Shown one piece after another: positions 21,273-34,200 of a DNA stretch of 64,000 bases. The stretch is from NCBI RefSeq assembly GCF_030052815.1, contig NC_079502.1, positions 39,821,140-39,885,139 on the forward strand. Reading direction: 5' to 3'. The DNA comes from Hevea brasiliensis. Lineage: Eukaryota; Streptophyta; Magnoliopsida; Malpighiales; Euphorbiaceae. The position numbers and the translations under genes were made by a program. The notes beneath the pieces were generated by a model that saw only the letters and a program-made list of their open reading frames with translations, did no database searches and had not been told where the DNA came from. The number at the start of each line of letters is the position of its first letter. The first letter of the stretch is position 1.

Positions 21273-21296
21273 ATATATATATATATATATATATAT
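21273..21296. repeat. (AT)n microsatellite
   Basis: An uninterrupted AT dinucleotide run of about 24 bases. Confidence 0.95.
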
Positions 21297-21655
21297 AGAG
21301 CAATAATTTCAAAACTAAACAAACATAATAAAAAAAATGCTTTGACATAATGCTCCACTAACACAGATCCATTCAATTTTCAGCAACATGGATTCGCAAA
21401 AAAGGAATATGTGTATAAAGAAGCAAAAAACGCCTGACTGTGTGCTTGGTTGTCGAGAAAAAAAAGAGAAGGAAGAAGTACAACTTCAAATCTCATTTTT
21501 CATTTTCACATTCATATCCAAACAAAAACTAAGATTTCAATTGTTTTTAAATCCAAACAAAAGAACTCAAGATTCCATCAACAAAAATAAAAATTCCAAA
21601 GTACCCATTAACATAAAACAGAAATTATTTTCAAATCATGCTTTTCTGATTGCAG

Positions 21656-21721
21656 ACTATTTTCAATGGACTGCATGGAGGATTTATTGTAGCTGTAGCA
21701 AAGAGAGTGGCAATTGCTTAA
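21656..21721 (+). pseudogene. Short exon-like relic, possibly a hotdog-fold thioesterase
   Basis: After TTCTGATTGCAG, 21 codons read TIFNGLHGGFIVAVAKRVAI and one more residue, then TAA. The LHGG turn followed by a helix resembles the core of hotdog-fold acyl-CoA thioesterases, from general knowledge of that fold. Only this piece is present, with a stop where the family would continue. It could be chance. Confidence 0.22.
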
Positions 21722-22497
21722 ATTTAAGCTTTAGGCATTTGGAACATTGTCTTTGATGCTTCCATAGATTTGTGGAACAAAATTGTATAAAAGAACAGAT
21801 AAAGAAAGATGTTTGAAAATTGAGGGAAGGAAACTAAAGAAAGGGATTCTTTTAGAGAATGAGAGTGTTAGGGATTTTGATGGAATGGGAATGGGAAAGA
21901 AATCCCAAAGAAAAGAGAGAGTTTAGGGATTTTGAAATTGGGAAAAGGGTTTTGCTTTCATTTCTGTGACTACAAGGGCACTAACCAGGAAAAAAAGTGA
22001 ATGGAAGGACCTCTATCCTAACGGAGTTAAAAAAAGAGACATTTTAATGAATTTTTGAAACTATGGGGACTAACTTGTAAATAATATATAGCGACTAAAT
22101 CGTAAATCACCCCAAAAACAGTAGAGAGAAAGAGAGAGTAGGCACTTTTATATGGTAACAATAGTAACAACAATACTAATAGCAGACCAATCCAAATGCT
22201 AATGTAGAAACATTTCAAAAGCCATGTGCAAAAAACAAATTGCAAAATACCTCTATGTTGGGAAACAACAAATGCTGCAACATGGGAAGTGAGAATTGGG
22301 ACACCCTTTCTTACGCAAGGAAACATTAATAAATTTTTCCTCCCCAAACAAAAACAAAAATATTTGGTTATTCAGTCACATTCTTTTACACCATTCACAT
22401 TTGAAAGCAATAGGAGAAACTTTCTCATATCTCTGAGATGGCAGTGCCCTCACTCCCAATATACAAATCTTTGACCATAAATCACAAATTCCTTCTT

Positions 22498-22980
22498 GGG
22501 TAATTTACAACTAAGTCCGAGTTATAGTTAGTCTCTGGTTTGTTTTTTAGCAACAAGTTGGTCCTTGAATTTAAATTTTGTTAACAAATTAGTCTTTGCC
22601 GTTAATTGCTTTTCAATTTGAAACAATTAGTCCCTGAAATTTTATTTTGTTAGCAAAATAATTCCTACATAATAATTTTATAAAATTATTTTAAATAATT
22701 TTATATAATTATTTAAATATAAAATAAATAATTACTTAAATATAAAATTTAGATGTAGGGACTATTTTGCTAATAAAACAAAACGTTAGGATTATTTTGT
22801 TAATCAAACAAAACTTTAGATATTAAATTATTTTAAATTAAAAAGCAGTTAATGATCAATTTAGATGGAAGGAACTAATTTGTTAACAGAATTAAATTTT
22901 GAGGACCAAATTGTTACTCAAAAATATACCAGGAACTAATCCGTGGGTAAGCTATACCACAGGTACTTTGTAAATTATCC
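22498..22980. mobile_element. Mutator-type MITE with long inverted repeats
   Basis: The two ends are imperfect inverted repeats of well over 100 bases (GGGTAATTTACAACTAAGTC and, inverted, GGATAATTTACAAAGTACC). They are flanked by TTCCTTCTT at 22489-22497 and 22981-22989. A 9-base duplication is typical of Mutator-like transposases. The centre is AT-rich with no coding capacity. Confidence 0.85.
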
Positions 22981-23220
22981 TTCCTTCTTTAGGACTGTCT
23001 GGCACACCAATGAATTTTACATACATTACTGCTAGACTTCTGCCACCTAGTTTACACAAATCAGACTAGCATGGTCGATTGAACTCGAAAACTAGTCATA
23101 TAGTAATTGCATCAAATTTGAGAGAGATGAAGATGGGGCTGGGATTGGGGGAAAAGGGAAGTGGGGAGATGCGGAAGGCCATGGAAGTTAATTAAGAAGG
23201 CTAGGTTTTAGTTGTCTAGA

Positions 23221-24019
23221 TTAGAGGTTCCTCAAAGATATGAGAGGGAAGCGCTTTACCATGTACTGTACACAGCTTCCCCAGGTGCACATCCAGTATT
23301 GAAATGGGAGTTCACTACTCATAATATAATAGACTAGGGACTTGATAATAATCATCAATAAAAGTAATAAATATTTAAAACTAGTCTTAGAGATAATAGG
23401 ACAAGGACTCCAAACATCATAATGAACTAACTCAAAAATGAACATTGCTCGTTTATTCTCCACACACTAAAGCAAGACAATGAAGCTTAGCAAACTAATA
23501 TGACTCATTTGCAGAAACTAGAATATTCTACTTAAAAGATGAGGGGTCAGCAATGTTAAAAGATGCAACATTAGCTGATTGAACTCCTTGAGACTTCTTT
23601 TGAAGTTTCCTACATGTGCGCTTTCTATGGCCTAGCTCATGACAATAACAGTACACAACTCTTGACTCCTAATTGCGACTATCAACACCTTTGTCACAAT
23701 TGCTAGTTTTGTTACCACCTCTATTACCCTAACAGCTAGTCTTATTCCAATTACCACGACAGCTTGAGGTCACAAAGATTGTGATGTTTTAGTGCAGATA
23801 ACTCAGGTGAAAGTCTCATGCAGGGAAGGAAGCTCAGAACTGGAAAGGATCTGCAAACTAATAGTGTGAAACTTTAAAGGTAAGCCAACAAGAAAACTCA
23901 CAACTACCATTTGTTCATACTGTGATTGTTGAACTTTAACATATGCACTAAAGGAAGGTAGGACATTTAAGTTCTTCATAAAACTCATTTAAAATCCATT
24001 GACTAGGTAGTAAGAGGTC
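23221..24019 (-). pseudogene. Old copia: end of gag, zinc knuckle and integrase remnants
   Basis: On the minus strand this reads late gag (SFLVGLP, LQILSSSELPSLHETFT), a damaged zinc-knuckle region, and at 23221-23463 the integrase start (FELVHYDVW). Many stops and deletions are present. It continues the fragment at 26464-26705, from which a younger copia insertion separates it. Confidence 0.75.
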
Positions 24020-24024
24020 TATCC

Positions 24025-24208
24025 TGTAACTGAAGGTATCTTTTCCATTGATTTTAATTGAGTATATACCTAGGTATTTCTATACAAAATTGTTCTACAC
24101 TAATTAGGAATTCTACATATTAGGAATTCTACACTAATTAGGAAACCTATATTAATAGTATGAGGTAACCTCACTATACAGGACTCGATGAAGATAATAT
24201 TCATAACA
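24025..24208 (-). repeat. 3' LTR of the nested copia
   Basis: This LTR of about 184 bases starts (minus strand) TGTTATGAATATTATC after the polypurine tract AACTTGAGGGGGAG. It carries a small internal duplication of ATTAGGAATTCTACA not seen in the 5' LTR. Confidence 0.85.
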
Positions 24209-24238
24209 CTCCCCCTCAAGTTATAGCATAGATGTTAA

Positions 24239-25980
24239 TCATGCCCAACTTGTTACAAATGTAGTCAACTCGAGTTCCTGCTCTCTATTTTTTACATGTC
24301 CTGTTAAGATGATCTTTTGTTGAATTTTTTCACGAAGAAAATGGCAATCAATTTCAATATGTTTAGTCCGTTCATGAAACACAAAATTAGATGCACTATG
24401 GAGTGCAGCTTGATTATCACACCATAGTCGTGCAAGTAGAGAGATTTTGAGGCTAATCTCATCTAATAACTGAAGTATCCACATTATCTCACACACTGAT
24501 TGAGCCATAGCTCTATACTCTAATTCAGCACTAGATCGAGAACTATACTCTAATTCAGCACTAGATCGAGAAACTACACTCTGCTTTTTACTTCTCCATG
24601 ATACCAAATTTCCTCCAATAAAGACAATATCTGGTAGTTGACCTTCTATCAGCCTTAAACCCTACCCAGTCTGCGTCCGAAAACCACTCTACATTCAAAT
24701 GCACATGATAACTATATAATAATCCTCACCCTGGAGCTCCCTTCAAATAACACAAGATTTGTCTCAAAACTTTCCAATGAGTAACAGTTGGGGAAGACAT
24801 AAATTGACTCACCACTCTAACTGAATATACAATGTTAGGATGAGTTATTGCAAGGTAGTTTAATTTACCTACTAGCCTCCTATACTTTTCTGGATCTTTA
24901 AACAACTTATCATCATCTGCTAACAGTTGCAAATTTGAGGCTATTGGTGCATTGCAAGGCTTAACACCTAATTTCTCAGTTTCTGCCAAAAGATCAAGGA
25001 TATATTTTCGTTGAGACAGGAATATATGCCTTTTTTACTTCTCATAACTTCAATATCCAAGAAATACTTTAGTAGACCCAAGTCTTTTGTTTGAAACCGG
25101 GTTTGAAGAAAGTTTTTAAGGGATGAAATACCTGCAGAGTCACTTCCAGTGATAACAATATCATTTACATATATTACCAGCAAGATTACGTGATAACAAT
25201 ATCATCTACATATACTACTAGCAAGATTAGGCCAGTTTTAGATTGTCTATAGAATATAGAATGATCGCACTTACTCTTTTGCATACCAAACTCCCGTATT
25301 GCTTCACTAAATCTCCCAAACCAAGCCCGAGGACTTTGTTTTAGGCCATAAAGCGACTTTTGAAGTTTGCAGACTTTACCCAACTCCCCCTAAGTAACAA
25401 ACCCAAGTAGTTGCTCCACATACACCTTCTCCTGAAGGTCACTATAAAGAAAAACATTCTTGATATCTAACTGATACAAAGGCCAATCATATGTAGCTGC
25501 TAAAGAGATAAACAACTAAATAGAAGTCAATTTAGCTACAGGAAAAAAAGTGTCAGAATAATCAAGTTCATATGTCTGAGCATAACCTTTGGCAACAAGG
25601 CGGGCTTTTAATCTAGCCACAGAACTATCAGGATTCACTTTCACTATAAACACCCATTTGCAACCAATAGCTTTCTTCCCAATGGGCAAAGGCACTAGTT
25701 CTCATGTACCGTTAGTATCTAAAGCCTCTATTTCCTCTTTCATAACAGCACACTAGCCAGGATGATTAGTCTCAACAACAGTTTTTGGAAGAGATACTAA
25801 AAGGCTAATAAAGCACAGAGAAGAAGAAGATAAATGATCATAAGAAACCAAAGAGGAAATAGGGTAGGTGCATGTACATTTACCTTGAGAATTACTGAAA
25901 CAGAACCTGAAATTGATCACTGTCCGAAGAAGCAGTGATTCAAAACTCTAGAACACCTTGAAGAGTACCCCAAATCAAAC
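24239..25980 (-). pseudogene. Copia reverse transcriptase and RNase H (nested element)
   Basis: Minus-strand blocks in order: GKKAIGCKWVF, ARLKARLVAKGYAQTY, LYQLDIKN, GLKQSPRAWFGRF, the catalytic YVDDIVIT (25200-25180 region, partly duplicated), LGLLKYFLDIEV, RLVGKLNYLAITHP and the RNase H SAELEYRAMAQSVCEIMW. Stops interrupt every 60 to 120 codons. RSSAELEY is tandemly duplicated at 24510-24560, and the YVNDIVIT region at 25140-25210. Confidence 0.88.
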
Positions 25981-26290
25981 AACAAATGCCTTGGCTGAAC
26001 TGAGGATGTCAGGGCGACGCTGGGAGAAGAGGCCGGAGAGGTAAAAGCCCGCAAACACACTACCACGAGCTAGTGCGTGAGATAACGGAGAAAGACAAAA
26101 TTGGCACGTGCGGGTCACGCGCTTCAGATCCGGTTGCCGGACTTTGTCGGTAGGGTCACTGATGGTCTATCGTCCTTCTTGGGTGGGCCGTGAGATCCAA
26201 TGTTACCTTAGCTAGGTAACCTCACACCACAGAGGCTTCGAAGAACAGGGGACAGAAGACTTTTCTCTAATCTGGAATTGATAGCCTACT

Positions 26291-26302
26291 GCTCTGATAC
26301 CA
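26291..26302 (-). promoter_or_regulatory. Primer-binding site of the nested copia
   Basis: On the minus strand TGGTATCAGAGC directly abuts the 5' LTR end, an exact match to the usual initiator-Met tRNA site. Confidence 0.9.
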
Positions 26303-26458
26303 TGAACTGAAGGTATCTTTTTCATTAATTTTAATTGAGTATATACACAGGTATTTATATACAAAATTGTTCTACACTAATTAGGAAACCTATATTAATA
26401 GGAATCCTTATGACGTAACCTCACTACACAGGACTCTATCAAGATAATATTCATAACA
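26303..26458 (-). repeat. 5' LTR of the nested copia
   Basis: The 156-base LTR runs (minus strand) from TGTTATGAATATTATC to CCTTCAGTTCA and ends at the primer-binding site. It matches 24025-24208. Confidence 0.88.
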
Positions 26459-26463
26459 TATCC

Positions 26464-26705
26464 CATTTTTCTGAATGATAAGAAGCCTTGCATACATCAT
26501 AGATATGGTAAACATTCCCTTTACCAAAATACAAGAAATCAAGGTATCAACTCTTCAACAAATTCACAATGGTTGACCAAGCTAATTACCTCACTATCAA
26601 TAGAATTCCGAATGTGCAAGAATAATTTAGATTCTTCTCACAACCATCTCTACCTCATGTGATCTTTAGGTAAAGTGATGTGGTCATCTTTATCGATGCT
26701 ACGTA
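26464..26705 (-). pseudogene. Old copia: N-terminal gag remnant
   Basis: The minus-strand translation recovers pieces such as NSIDSEVISLVNHCEFVEEL, which match the gag of the copia elements at 37093 and 59610. It is the upstream half of the old copia broken by the insertion at 24025-26458. Confidence 0.75.
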
Positions 26706-28337
26706 AGGGTGTAAACGAGTTAAGGTGAGCCGAGCTTTGGCTTGTTTAAGCTTGGCATATTAATATTGGTTCAGGTTCAAGCTCGATTCGAGCTTTAATA
26801 TTAAGACTTAAGCTTGACTAGTTTTAAGTTCATTTATTATATTAACAAGCCAAGCTTAAATTTGGTCTGTATCAAGCTTGATAGACTCAAAATGAACTCA
26901 AATGCAAGTTTGATAAGCTCAAACTTGAGTTTAATAAACTTGAGCTCGAGTTCAATAAGCTCAAGGTTGACTTTTATTGTACCTATTTTAACTAATAATT
27001 ATTTTTATAATACCTAATTACATGAGTCCATAGTTAATAATAATAGAAAAATAATAACAAATTTACAATACATTAAAACTAATTTTAAAATAACACAAAT
27101 TACAACACCACTATAATTCAAATAAAATTAATTATTCTTTATTTTTTTTAATTCAAAACTACATAGTTTTCAATAAAAAAAATATGTAGTTCACTATAAA
27201 TTTTATTTAATTATAATAAAATTTATCATTTTATTTTTCTAATGTTATTCTAATAAAATATATTAACTTTTATATTGTTAATTAATTTATGCCGTTAATA
27301 AATTAATTTATTAATTTTAATATAAATATATTAAAATTTGAGTGTTTTTACTATTTTTATATTTAATTTATTTAAATAAGTTTAAAAGGATTAAATGTAT
27401 TATATTATTTAATTTATCAAATTATATTTAGTGTTATATGTGTTTTACTAATACTCTATTTAAGATATGAAGAATTTAATTTGCATGGAATAAATAGAAG
27501 CACATATCTAAGTTTAAAAGTATATACAGAGGTAGAAAGTCAAGTGCTAAACTAGAACTTTAACCTTTTAAAGGATTATAGTTCAAAGAGAGAGAGAGAG
27601 AGAGAGAGGCAGATTAAGAGAAGGATATTATAGAAAGTAATAATAATATATAGATAGATTAATTGGTGTTAATAAAAAAAAAGGGGGGAAGAAACTAGAA
27701 CGAGAGAAAAAGTAATAATAATGATTGATAAATTAATGTTAAACTTGAAAATTAATCTTTTAAAAGTTCAAAATATAGAAAGAAAGAGGAAGAGAGATGG
27801 GTTCATGTTTTAAGTCATGTGGCTGCCATCACCAAAACTATATAGTTAAGTTTTAATTTATTTAGTACTTTAATACGGATAAAATAGTTCAAAATAATAT
27901 TATGCATTTACTATATAATATTCTCAATTTATTTCTCATACAAAAATTTTTATATTTCATAAAAATTATATTTAATTTACAAATACATATTTTATAAATA
28001 CACTTTTTATTTTGATTATATCATAATTTTATACAATAATATAATATTTAATAATGTATTATTTTGCTATATTGAGAGTATATATTTAATATACTAATAT
28101 TATTTTAAATATGCAAATTAATTTTTTTTTAAATTACAAATAACTATATTTTATATATTGATTATATTATAATTTTAAATAATATATACTTTTTAAAATG
28201 ACCATAAATAAAATAAATATATTTGCAACATTATAAATTACAATTACTAATATAAATGTTTTTGTAAACAAGCCAGTTCATAAACACACAAATTAGTTCA
28301 CGAGCCTGTTTAATGAGCTAGATCACAAGCCTTTTAA
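26706..28337. other. AT-rich repeat region with hAT-like left end
   Basis: It opens with TAAGGGTGTAAACGAG, a sequence type common at plant hAT ends, followed by many short AAGCTTGA/TCAAGCTT motifs. The rest is very AT-rich with no coding signal. GA-rich tracts lie at 27587-27609 and around 27700-27790. No matching right end was found, possibly because the LTR element at 28338 cut it off. Confidence 0.35.
27587..27609. repeat. (GA)n microsatellite
   Basis: An uninterrupted AG run of about 23 bases. Confidence 0.95.
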
Positions 28338-30225
28338 TGCAGTAACTAAAATAGATTTAGGAATTATTTTCATTGTAAAATTAGGAAATTTAAGAGTTTT
28401 ATTATGTAGAAATTTTTATCTTATTAAGTATATTATTTAGGAATTTTATTATTTTCTAGTTTATTTTGGCTTAATTTAGTATTCCTAATTAGGATTGAAT
28501 TAGGGTTCTAAAATTCTAATACGATTGAGATTTCTAATTTTATAAATAAGATCTATGATTTTTATTGCTATTAGAGATAAGCTTTGTTATAAATTTTATG
28601 AGATTAATAATATAATGAGAAATAGTTCTCACTTTCAAGGATTGGTCCTTGATTCTTTATAATTCTTGGTTCTTTCTCTTTGTTCTATATCAATTTTGGT
28701 ATCAAAACCTAAATTCAATCCAAATTTTCACAAGTTTTCGCAAGCTTTCAATCCTTCCAATGTCCTCAAAATTTCCCTCCGCTCTTTGTCCAAAGTTTTC
28801 TACCTTGTTTATAAAGCTTTGAGAAACAATGCATCCCAGCTATGCACTCCCACCCCTCACCATATACCACAATCCGACCATCAAATCCAAGCACCGCCAT
28901 CGCCAATTCACCGGCGACATCGAGGAGACCCTTCTGGCGCCTTTCCGATCACTTGCAACTTCATGGAAAAGAAGATTAAACCTATACCTGTAAGTTTTCC
29001 AGATTTCTTTAGCATGTGACTCTCCCCATCCCTTCTCCAATCACCAATCTGCCCATCTCTATTGTCCAACTTCCTAGTTGCTAAAATCTATTAGGTCATG
29101 TTAAGGAATCTGCTGGATTTTTTTCCATGAAAATGACTCCTAAATTGCTGAAATTTCAGCATTCTTCAATGAGGTAATGCTTCTTTAAATTGAAATAATA
29201 ATGTGGTTTGATAATGAACAACAGATTGACTTTAATAATTCATTGGTACAACTAGATGAGTTATGGGATACGATTCAAGGAATACAAACTGACATTGATG
29301 GATATTATGAACAGCATAATGAAATATCTTGTTTGATATTCTTACATGGTGATCCTAATTATGCTTCTTATGGTTTATTTAATGATTATCAATATATAAA
29401 AATAATCTTACAATAAAGGGAGAAAGCACTTGAAGAATGTAAGAATGAACACCATTTTCAACAAACTCATCAATAAGTCAAAGATAAAGAACATGAAGAG
29501 TTTTTGAAGCATGAAAAGAAACACATACATTTCAATTGAGAGAGCAATTAGATGCAAGAAAAAGTATTGACAATATAAAAGCAAGAAGTCTTGAAAATGC
29601 AAGGAAACTACAAGAAGAGCAAGAAAAGCAACTTGAAATTGAAGAACAAAAAGAGCAAGTTGAAGATGACATTGAAGAAGAGCAACTTGAAATTGAAGAT
29701 GGTCAAGCTACAAAGCCAATAATGGAAATTGAAGAATCCAAAATTGTGGTTCTTGAGCCTTTACTCATTGAAGAGTCTATTTTAGAGCAAAAAGTCAATC
29801 AAATTTTAACTGTTATTCTCTATTGATTTTATTTGCCTAGATATTTCCAGAATACAAAAGAGAGTGCAAACTTATTCAAGTTGTTCTTATTGCTTCCATC
29901 CAAAAAGATCGTACTGTGCATTCTCCTTACTTAGTTCTTGATCCTTCAACAATTCAGAACTCAAGGACGAGTTTTTTTCTACCCAGAGGAGAATAATGCA
30001 GTATGGGAAGATAGAATTTAAGAATTATTCTCATTGTAAAATTATTTAGAAATTTTTATCTTATTAGGTCTATTATTTAGGAATTTTATTATTTCCTAAT
30101 TTATTTTGGTTTAATTTAGTATTCCTAATTAAGATTTAATTATGGTTCTAAAATCTTAATGTGATTGGAATTCCTAATTTTATAAATACGATTTAGGGTT
30201 TCTAATGTTACTGGAGAAACTTTTT
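28338..30225 (+). mobile_element. Non-autonomous LTR retrotransposon
   Basis: 5' LTR 28338-28692 (TGCAGTAAC to TATATCA) is followed by a primer-binding site TGGTATCAAAAC at 28698. The 3' LTR starts at 29997 (TGCAGTATGG) and is cut off at about 30225. The 1.3-kb internal part has two short open frames: 29201-29416 (acidic, gag-start-like) and 29536-29826 (Glu/Gln-rich coiled coil, LQEEQEKQLEIEEQKEQ). Just before the 3' LTR is a polyprotein-end-like RTSFF. Protease, reverse transcriptase and integrase are absent, so it must depend on a partner element. Confidence 0.75.
29536..29826 (+). pseudogene. Glu-rich coiled-coil frame of the non-autonomous LTR element
   Basis: The 96 codons are dominated by Glu, Gln, Lys and Ile in heptad-like spacing, and no enzyme motif is visible. 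In-frame stops lie on both sides (29476 and 29538 areas), so it is a remnant of a longer gag-type reading frame, joined to it by deletion. Confidence 0.4.
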
Positions 30226-31241
30226 ACCAATTTGAACTTAGATACACAAATTGTTTTAGTCAATTCCGAAAATTTTGATCCACTAAGTTTGTATTTCATG
30301 ATTTTCATCATTATTGGTATCACATCTACTACAATAGCTTTGATTTCTTTCATTTTATAAGACTATCTTAAGGCCAATTTGCAATATTGATACTTAAACA
30401 ACCCCCTTCACAGTAACAAGTTTCTCAAAAACAATCACAATGGTAGGTCATGCTTAATAACACAAAATACAAAATACCACAAAACTAGGTCCTCACTCAA
30501 TTCTTCCCCAAACCACCAAAAACACAGAGTTTCAAAAAGCACAGAGCATTAGAAAGCACAATGACTTGCCAATAACAGAACATCTTCTAGAAGGCACCAA
30601 ACCATAAAACAGTTCAATGAGGTGCACTGTACACCTTGAGGTGAACAGAGAGTCAAGCGATGTCTTCCGCATCTTCACATGCCATCGAGTGTGATGATGG
30701 CAAAGCTTAGATCAGTGCATGATAGTCACTCATCAGTCTTTAAGTGATACTTTGCAAGCAAGCTCGTCAGCAGTCAGAAAACCTCTCTAGGTAGGTGATG
30801 AGGATGAAATGTCACCCTATGTAGGTGGCCCATGTTCACAGTGGGGTTTACATACTCTTAGGGTCTTGACTTGGAACAAAGGCTACGAGAAATTTTCCTT
30901 TCCCCAGCCAAGCTTTACCATGCAATGAAGAAATTCTTCTTGTATCTCATAATGATTTTGATACTTATACTTGCTACAATCGTGTCCTAAATAGAAATAT
31001 AAATGGAAGAATGCTCATTTTGCCTTTGAATATTTTGTCCATGCCCAATTTTACCAATTTTTAAGTTTTTGGCCCAATTAATCCAAACCCTTTTATTGAA
31101 GCTCAAATTAGCCTCTTCCTCCTACGGAAGTGAAAATTACGCATTGAAGCAGTGCGTGAGTTAGATTTTTTTTCATTTTTAATAGCATATAATTAAAATA
31201 TAGGTTAATTACTTTAAAATCATTTTAAATTTTGGTTAATT
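30226..31241. other. Unassigned sequence between two transposons
   Basis: The stretch has a less AT-biased part (about 30400-30900) but no frame with recognisable motifs on either strand. The right end (31185-31252) resembles 34598-34670 beyond the LINE. Confidence 0.4.
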
Positions 31242-31252
31242 ACAAATAAGCC

Positions 31253-34200
31253 AACTCCGCCTAAGTAGTTTGTGCTTAGCCGGTCCCAAGACCGGATAAA
31301 AGAGGAGGGTTGCGGTAGGTGACAACCAGCGTAAAATTTTTCGTCACATCCTATGATATAGATTCAAATAATATAAATGTTGGGGCGTTCTCTACTAACG
31401 ACGCGCTACATCAGAGCCCGGGTGTAGTGAGAAATGTGCAAGGGTGTAGGGCGTTCACCGAAAGCGATGCACCATGCCGGCACCTGGGAGTGGTGTTAAG
31501 TGAGCAAGGGTTCCCACATCATGGACGGGTGTGGGTAAAGAAGTTAGTCCATAGGACAGATAGTAGAACAAATAGTGGAACAGAACACAAGATAGACATA
31601 GAAAACAATAGAAGATATCATAGAAGGAGACCAATTAGGAAGGAAGAGCAGGATAGGAGGAGGATCAGGGTTGGTACTTGGAATGTTGGATCACTTACAG
31701 GAAAATTAATAGAGCTTGTGGATACCTTGGAAAGGAGAAGAGTGAATATTGCTTGCATTCAGGAGACTAAATAGGTAGGAGAGAAAAGTAAGGAAGTGGA
31801 TAATTCAGGGTACAAACTATGGTTTACCGGAAAGGAGAGAAATAAGAACGGAGTGGGTATAATCATAGACAGGACATTGAAAGACACAGTAATAGCTGTG
31901 AAAAGAGTAAGAGATAGAATTATACTAGTAAAGCTAGTACTAGAAGGAGAAACAATAAATATAGTTAGTGCTTATGCCTCACAAATAGGACTAGACAGTG
32001 AGAGTAAACAAAGGTTTTGGGAAGATATGGATGATTTAATGCAAAGCATACCGAATGAAGAGAATGTTTTCATTGGTGGAGATTTGAATGGGCATGTAGG
32101 AAGTGATAGACAAGGTTATGAGAATGTTCATTGATGTTTTGGTTTTGGCAGTCGAAATGAGGAGGGAAAAAGCATCCTGGATTTTGCTATAGCATACGAC
32201 CTAATACTAGCAAATACCTACTTTATAAAAAGAGAGTCACATTTAGTGACTTTCAAAAGTGGCCAACATAGAAGCCAAATCAACTTCCTCTTAACTAGGA
32301 AGACAAATAGAGCTCTATGTAAGGATTGCAAGGTCATTACAGGAGAGGCTTTAACAAGTCAACATCGGTTGGTGGTCTTGGATGTCAAGTTTAGGAACAA
32401 TTCAAGTAAGGTCATAAGAAATAGTGTAGCTCGAACAAAGTGGTGGGAGTTCAAAGGAGTAAAGCAAGGGAAGTTAAAAAATGAGCTTCTCGAGTCCGAA
32501 GTATGGAAGCTGGATATGTAGGCTAATGATATGTGGATACAGATGGCATCAAAGATTAGACAAGTAGCTAGAAAAGTACTTGGAGAGTCTAAAGGACAGG
32601 GACCACCCTCAAAAGAGAGATGGTGATGGAATGAGGAAGTACAAAAGGCAGTGAAGAGAAAAAGGGAATGGTATAAGAAATTACCTAAATGTGATAATAA
32701 TGAGGCACATGAACAGTACAAGATAGCAAAGAAAGAGGCAAAAAAGGCAGTTAGTCAAGCAAGAGCACAGGCCTTTGAAAAGTTATATGAGAAACTTAGA
32801 ACTAAAGAAGGGGAGAAAGATATTTATAGATTAGCAAGGAGGAGAGAAAGGAAATGTTAAGATCTCAATCAAGTTAGGTGCATTAAGGATAAAGAAGGAA
32901 AAGTGTTGGTGAAAGATGAGGACATTAAAGAAAGATGGAGAAATTATTTTAATGATCTCTTTAATAATAGTCAAAATGGTCATAGCGTGAATATAGATTA
33001 TAGAACAATAGAAAAGAATGTGAATTATACTAGAAGGATTAGATCTTTAGAAGTAAAGGAAACACTTAAGAGAATGAAAGTGGGTAAAGCCTGTGGACCC
33101 GATGAAATACCAATTGAAGTGTGGAAGTATTTGGGAGATATAGGAGTGGCATGGTTAACTAAATTATTTAATAAGATTCTAAACTCAAAGAAAATTCCTG
33201 ATGAATGGAGGAAGAGTATTTTAATACCTATTTTTAAAAATAAGGGAGACATACAGAGTTGCTCAAACTATAGGGGAATTAAACTCATGAGCCATACTAT
33301 GAAGTTGTGGGAGAGAGTTGTGGAGCATCTACTATGTCATGATACTTCTATCTCTCTCAATCAATTTGGTTTCATGCGCGGTCGTTCAACTATGGAAGCG
33401 ATCTTTCTCATTATAAGCTTGATGGAGAAATATAGAGATGTGAAGAAAGATTTACACATGGTTTTTATTGATTTGGAGAAGGCTTATGATAGTGTTCCAA
33501 GAGAGGTCTTATGGAATGTGTTAGAACAAAAGAGGGTATCTATTAGGTACATACAAGTATTGAAAGATATTTATCAAGGAGCAACTACTATTGTGCGCAC
33601 AGTGGGAGGGGACACAAGAGATTTTCCGATCTCAATTGGATTACACCAAGGATCAGCCATAAGCCCTTACCTTTTTACATTAGTTTTAGATGACCTGACG
33701 AAACATATACAAGAGAGTATTCCTTGGTGCATGATGTTTGCGGATGATATTGTTCTGATAGATGAGACACGAGAAGGAGTCAATAGAAAGCTAGAACTTT
33801 GAAGAAGTACTCTAGAGTCAAAGGGTTTTAAATTAAGTAGAACGAAGACAGAATACATGCATTGCAAGTTCAGTGAAGGCCAAACTGGTGATAGGGAAGG
33901 AGTTAGTTTGAATGGAGTGATATTGCCCCAAAGTAATCACTTTAAATATCTAGACTCAGTCCTTCAAGTAGATGGGGGATGTGAGAAGGATATTAGTCAT
34001 AGGATTAAAGCCGGATGGTTGAAGTGGAGAAGTGCCACGGGAGTTTTATGTGATCGTAAGATTCCCAATAAATTGAAAGGAAAATTTTACCGTACAGCCA
34101 TACGACCGGCTATGTTATATGGTAGTGAGTGTTGGGCACTGAAAGAGTCGTATGCATCTAAAATAAGAGTTGCAGAGATGAAAATATTATGGTGGATGAG

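Larger units (their letters stand above)
20829..22488. other. Intron-like AT-rich DNA
   Basis: Mostly low-complexity AT-rich sequence between probable minus-strand exons. It contains an (AT)n run at 21273-21296 and a possible small exon relic at 21656-21721. Confidence 0.5.
24025..26458 (-). mobile_element. Internally deleted Ty1/copia element nested in an older copia
   Basis: TATCC flanks it (24020-24024, 26459-26463). On the minus strand: 5' LTR 26458-26303, primer-binding site (TGGTATCAGAGC) 26302-26291, leader to about 25990, then directly the late integrase/reverse transcriptase, RNase H, a polypurine tract and the 3' LTR 24208-24025. gag, protease and most of the integrase are absent, so it is a deletion derivative. 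LTRs run from TGTTATGAATATTATC to GTTACA or GTTCA. Confidence 0.9.

Noticed and set aside
22027..22347. Minus-strand 106-codon frame
   Set aside because: A possible splice acceptor is present near 22280 but the peptide is hydrophobic and low in complexity; no support as an exon.
28666..29019. 117-codon plus-strand frame
   Set aside because: It starts within the LTR, spans the primer-binding site and covers the leader of the non-autonomous LTR element; the peptide has no family features.
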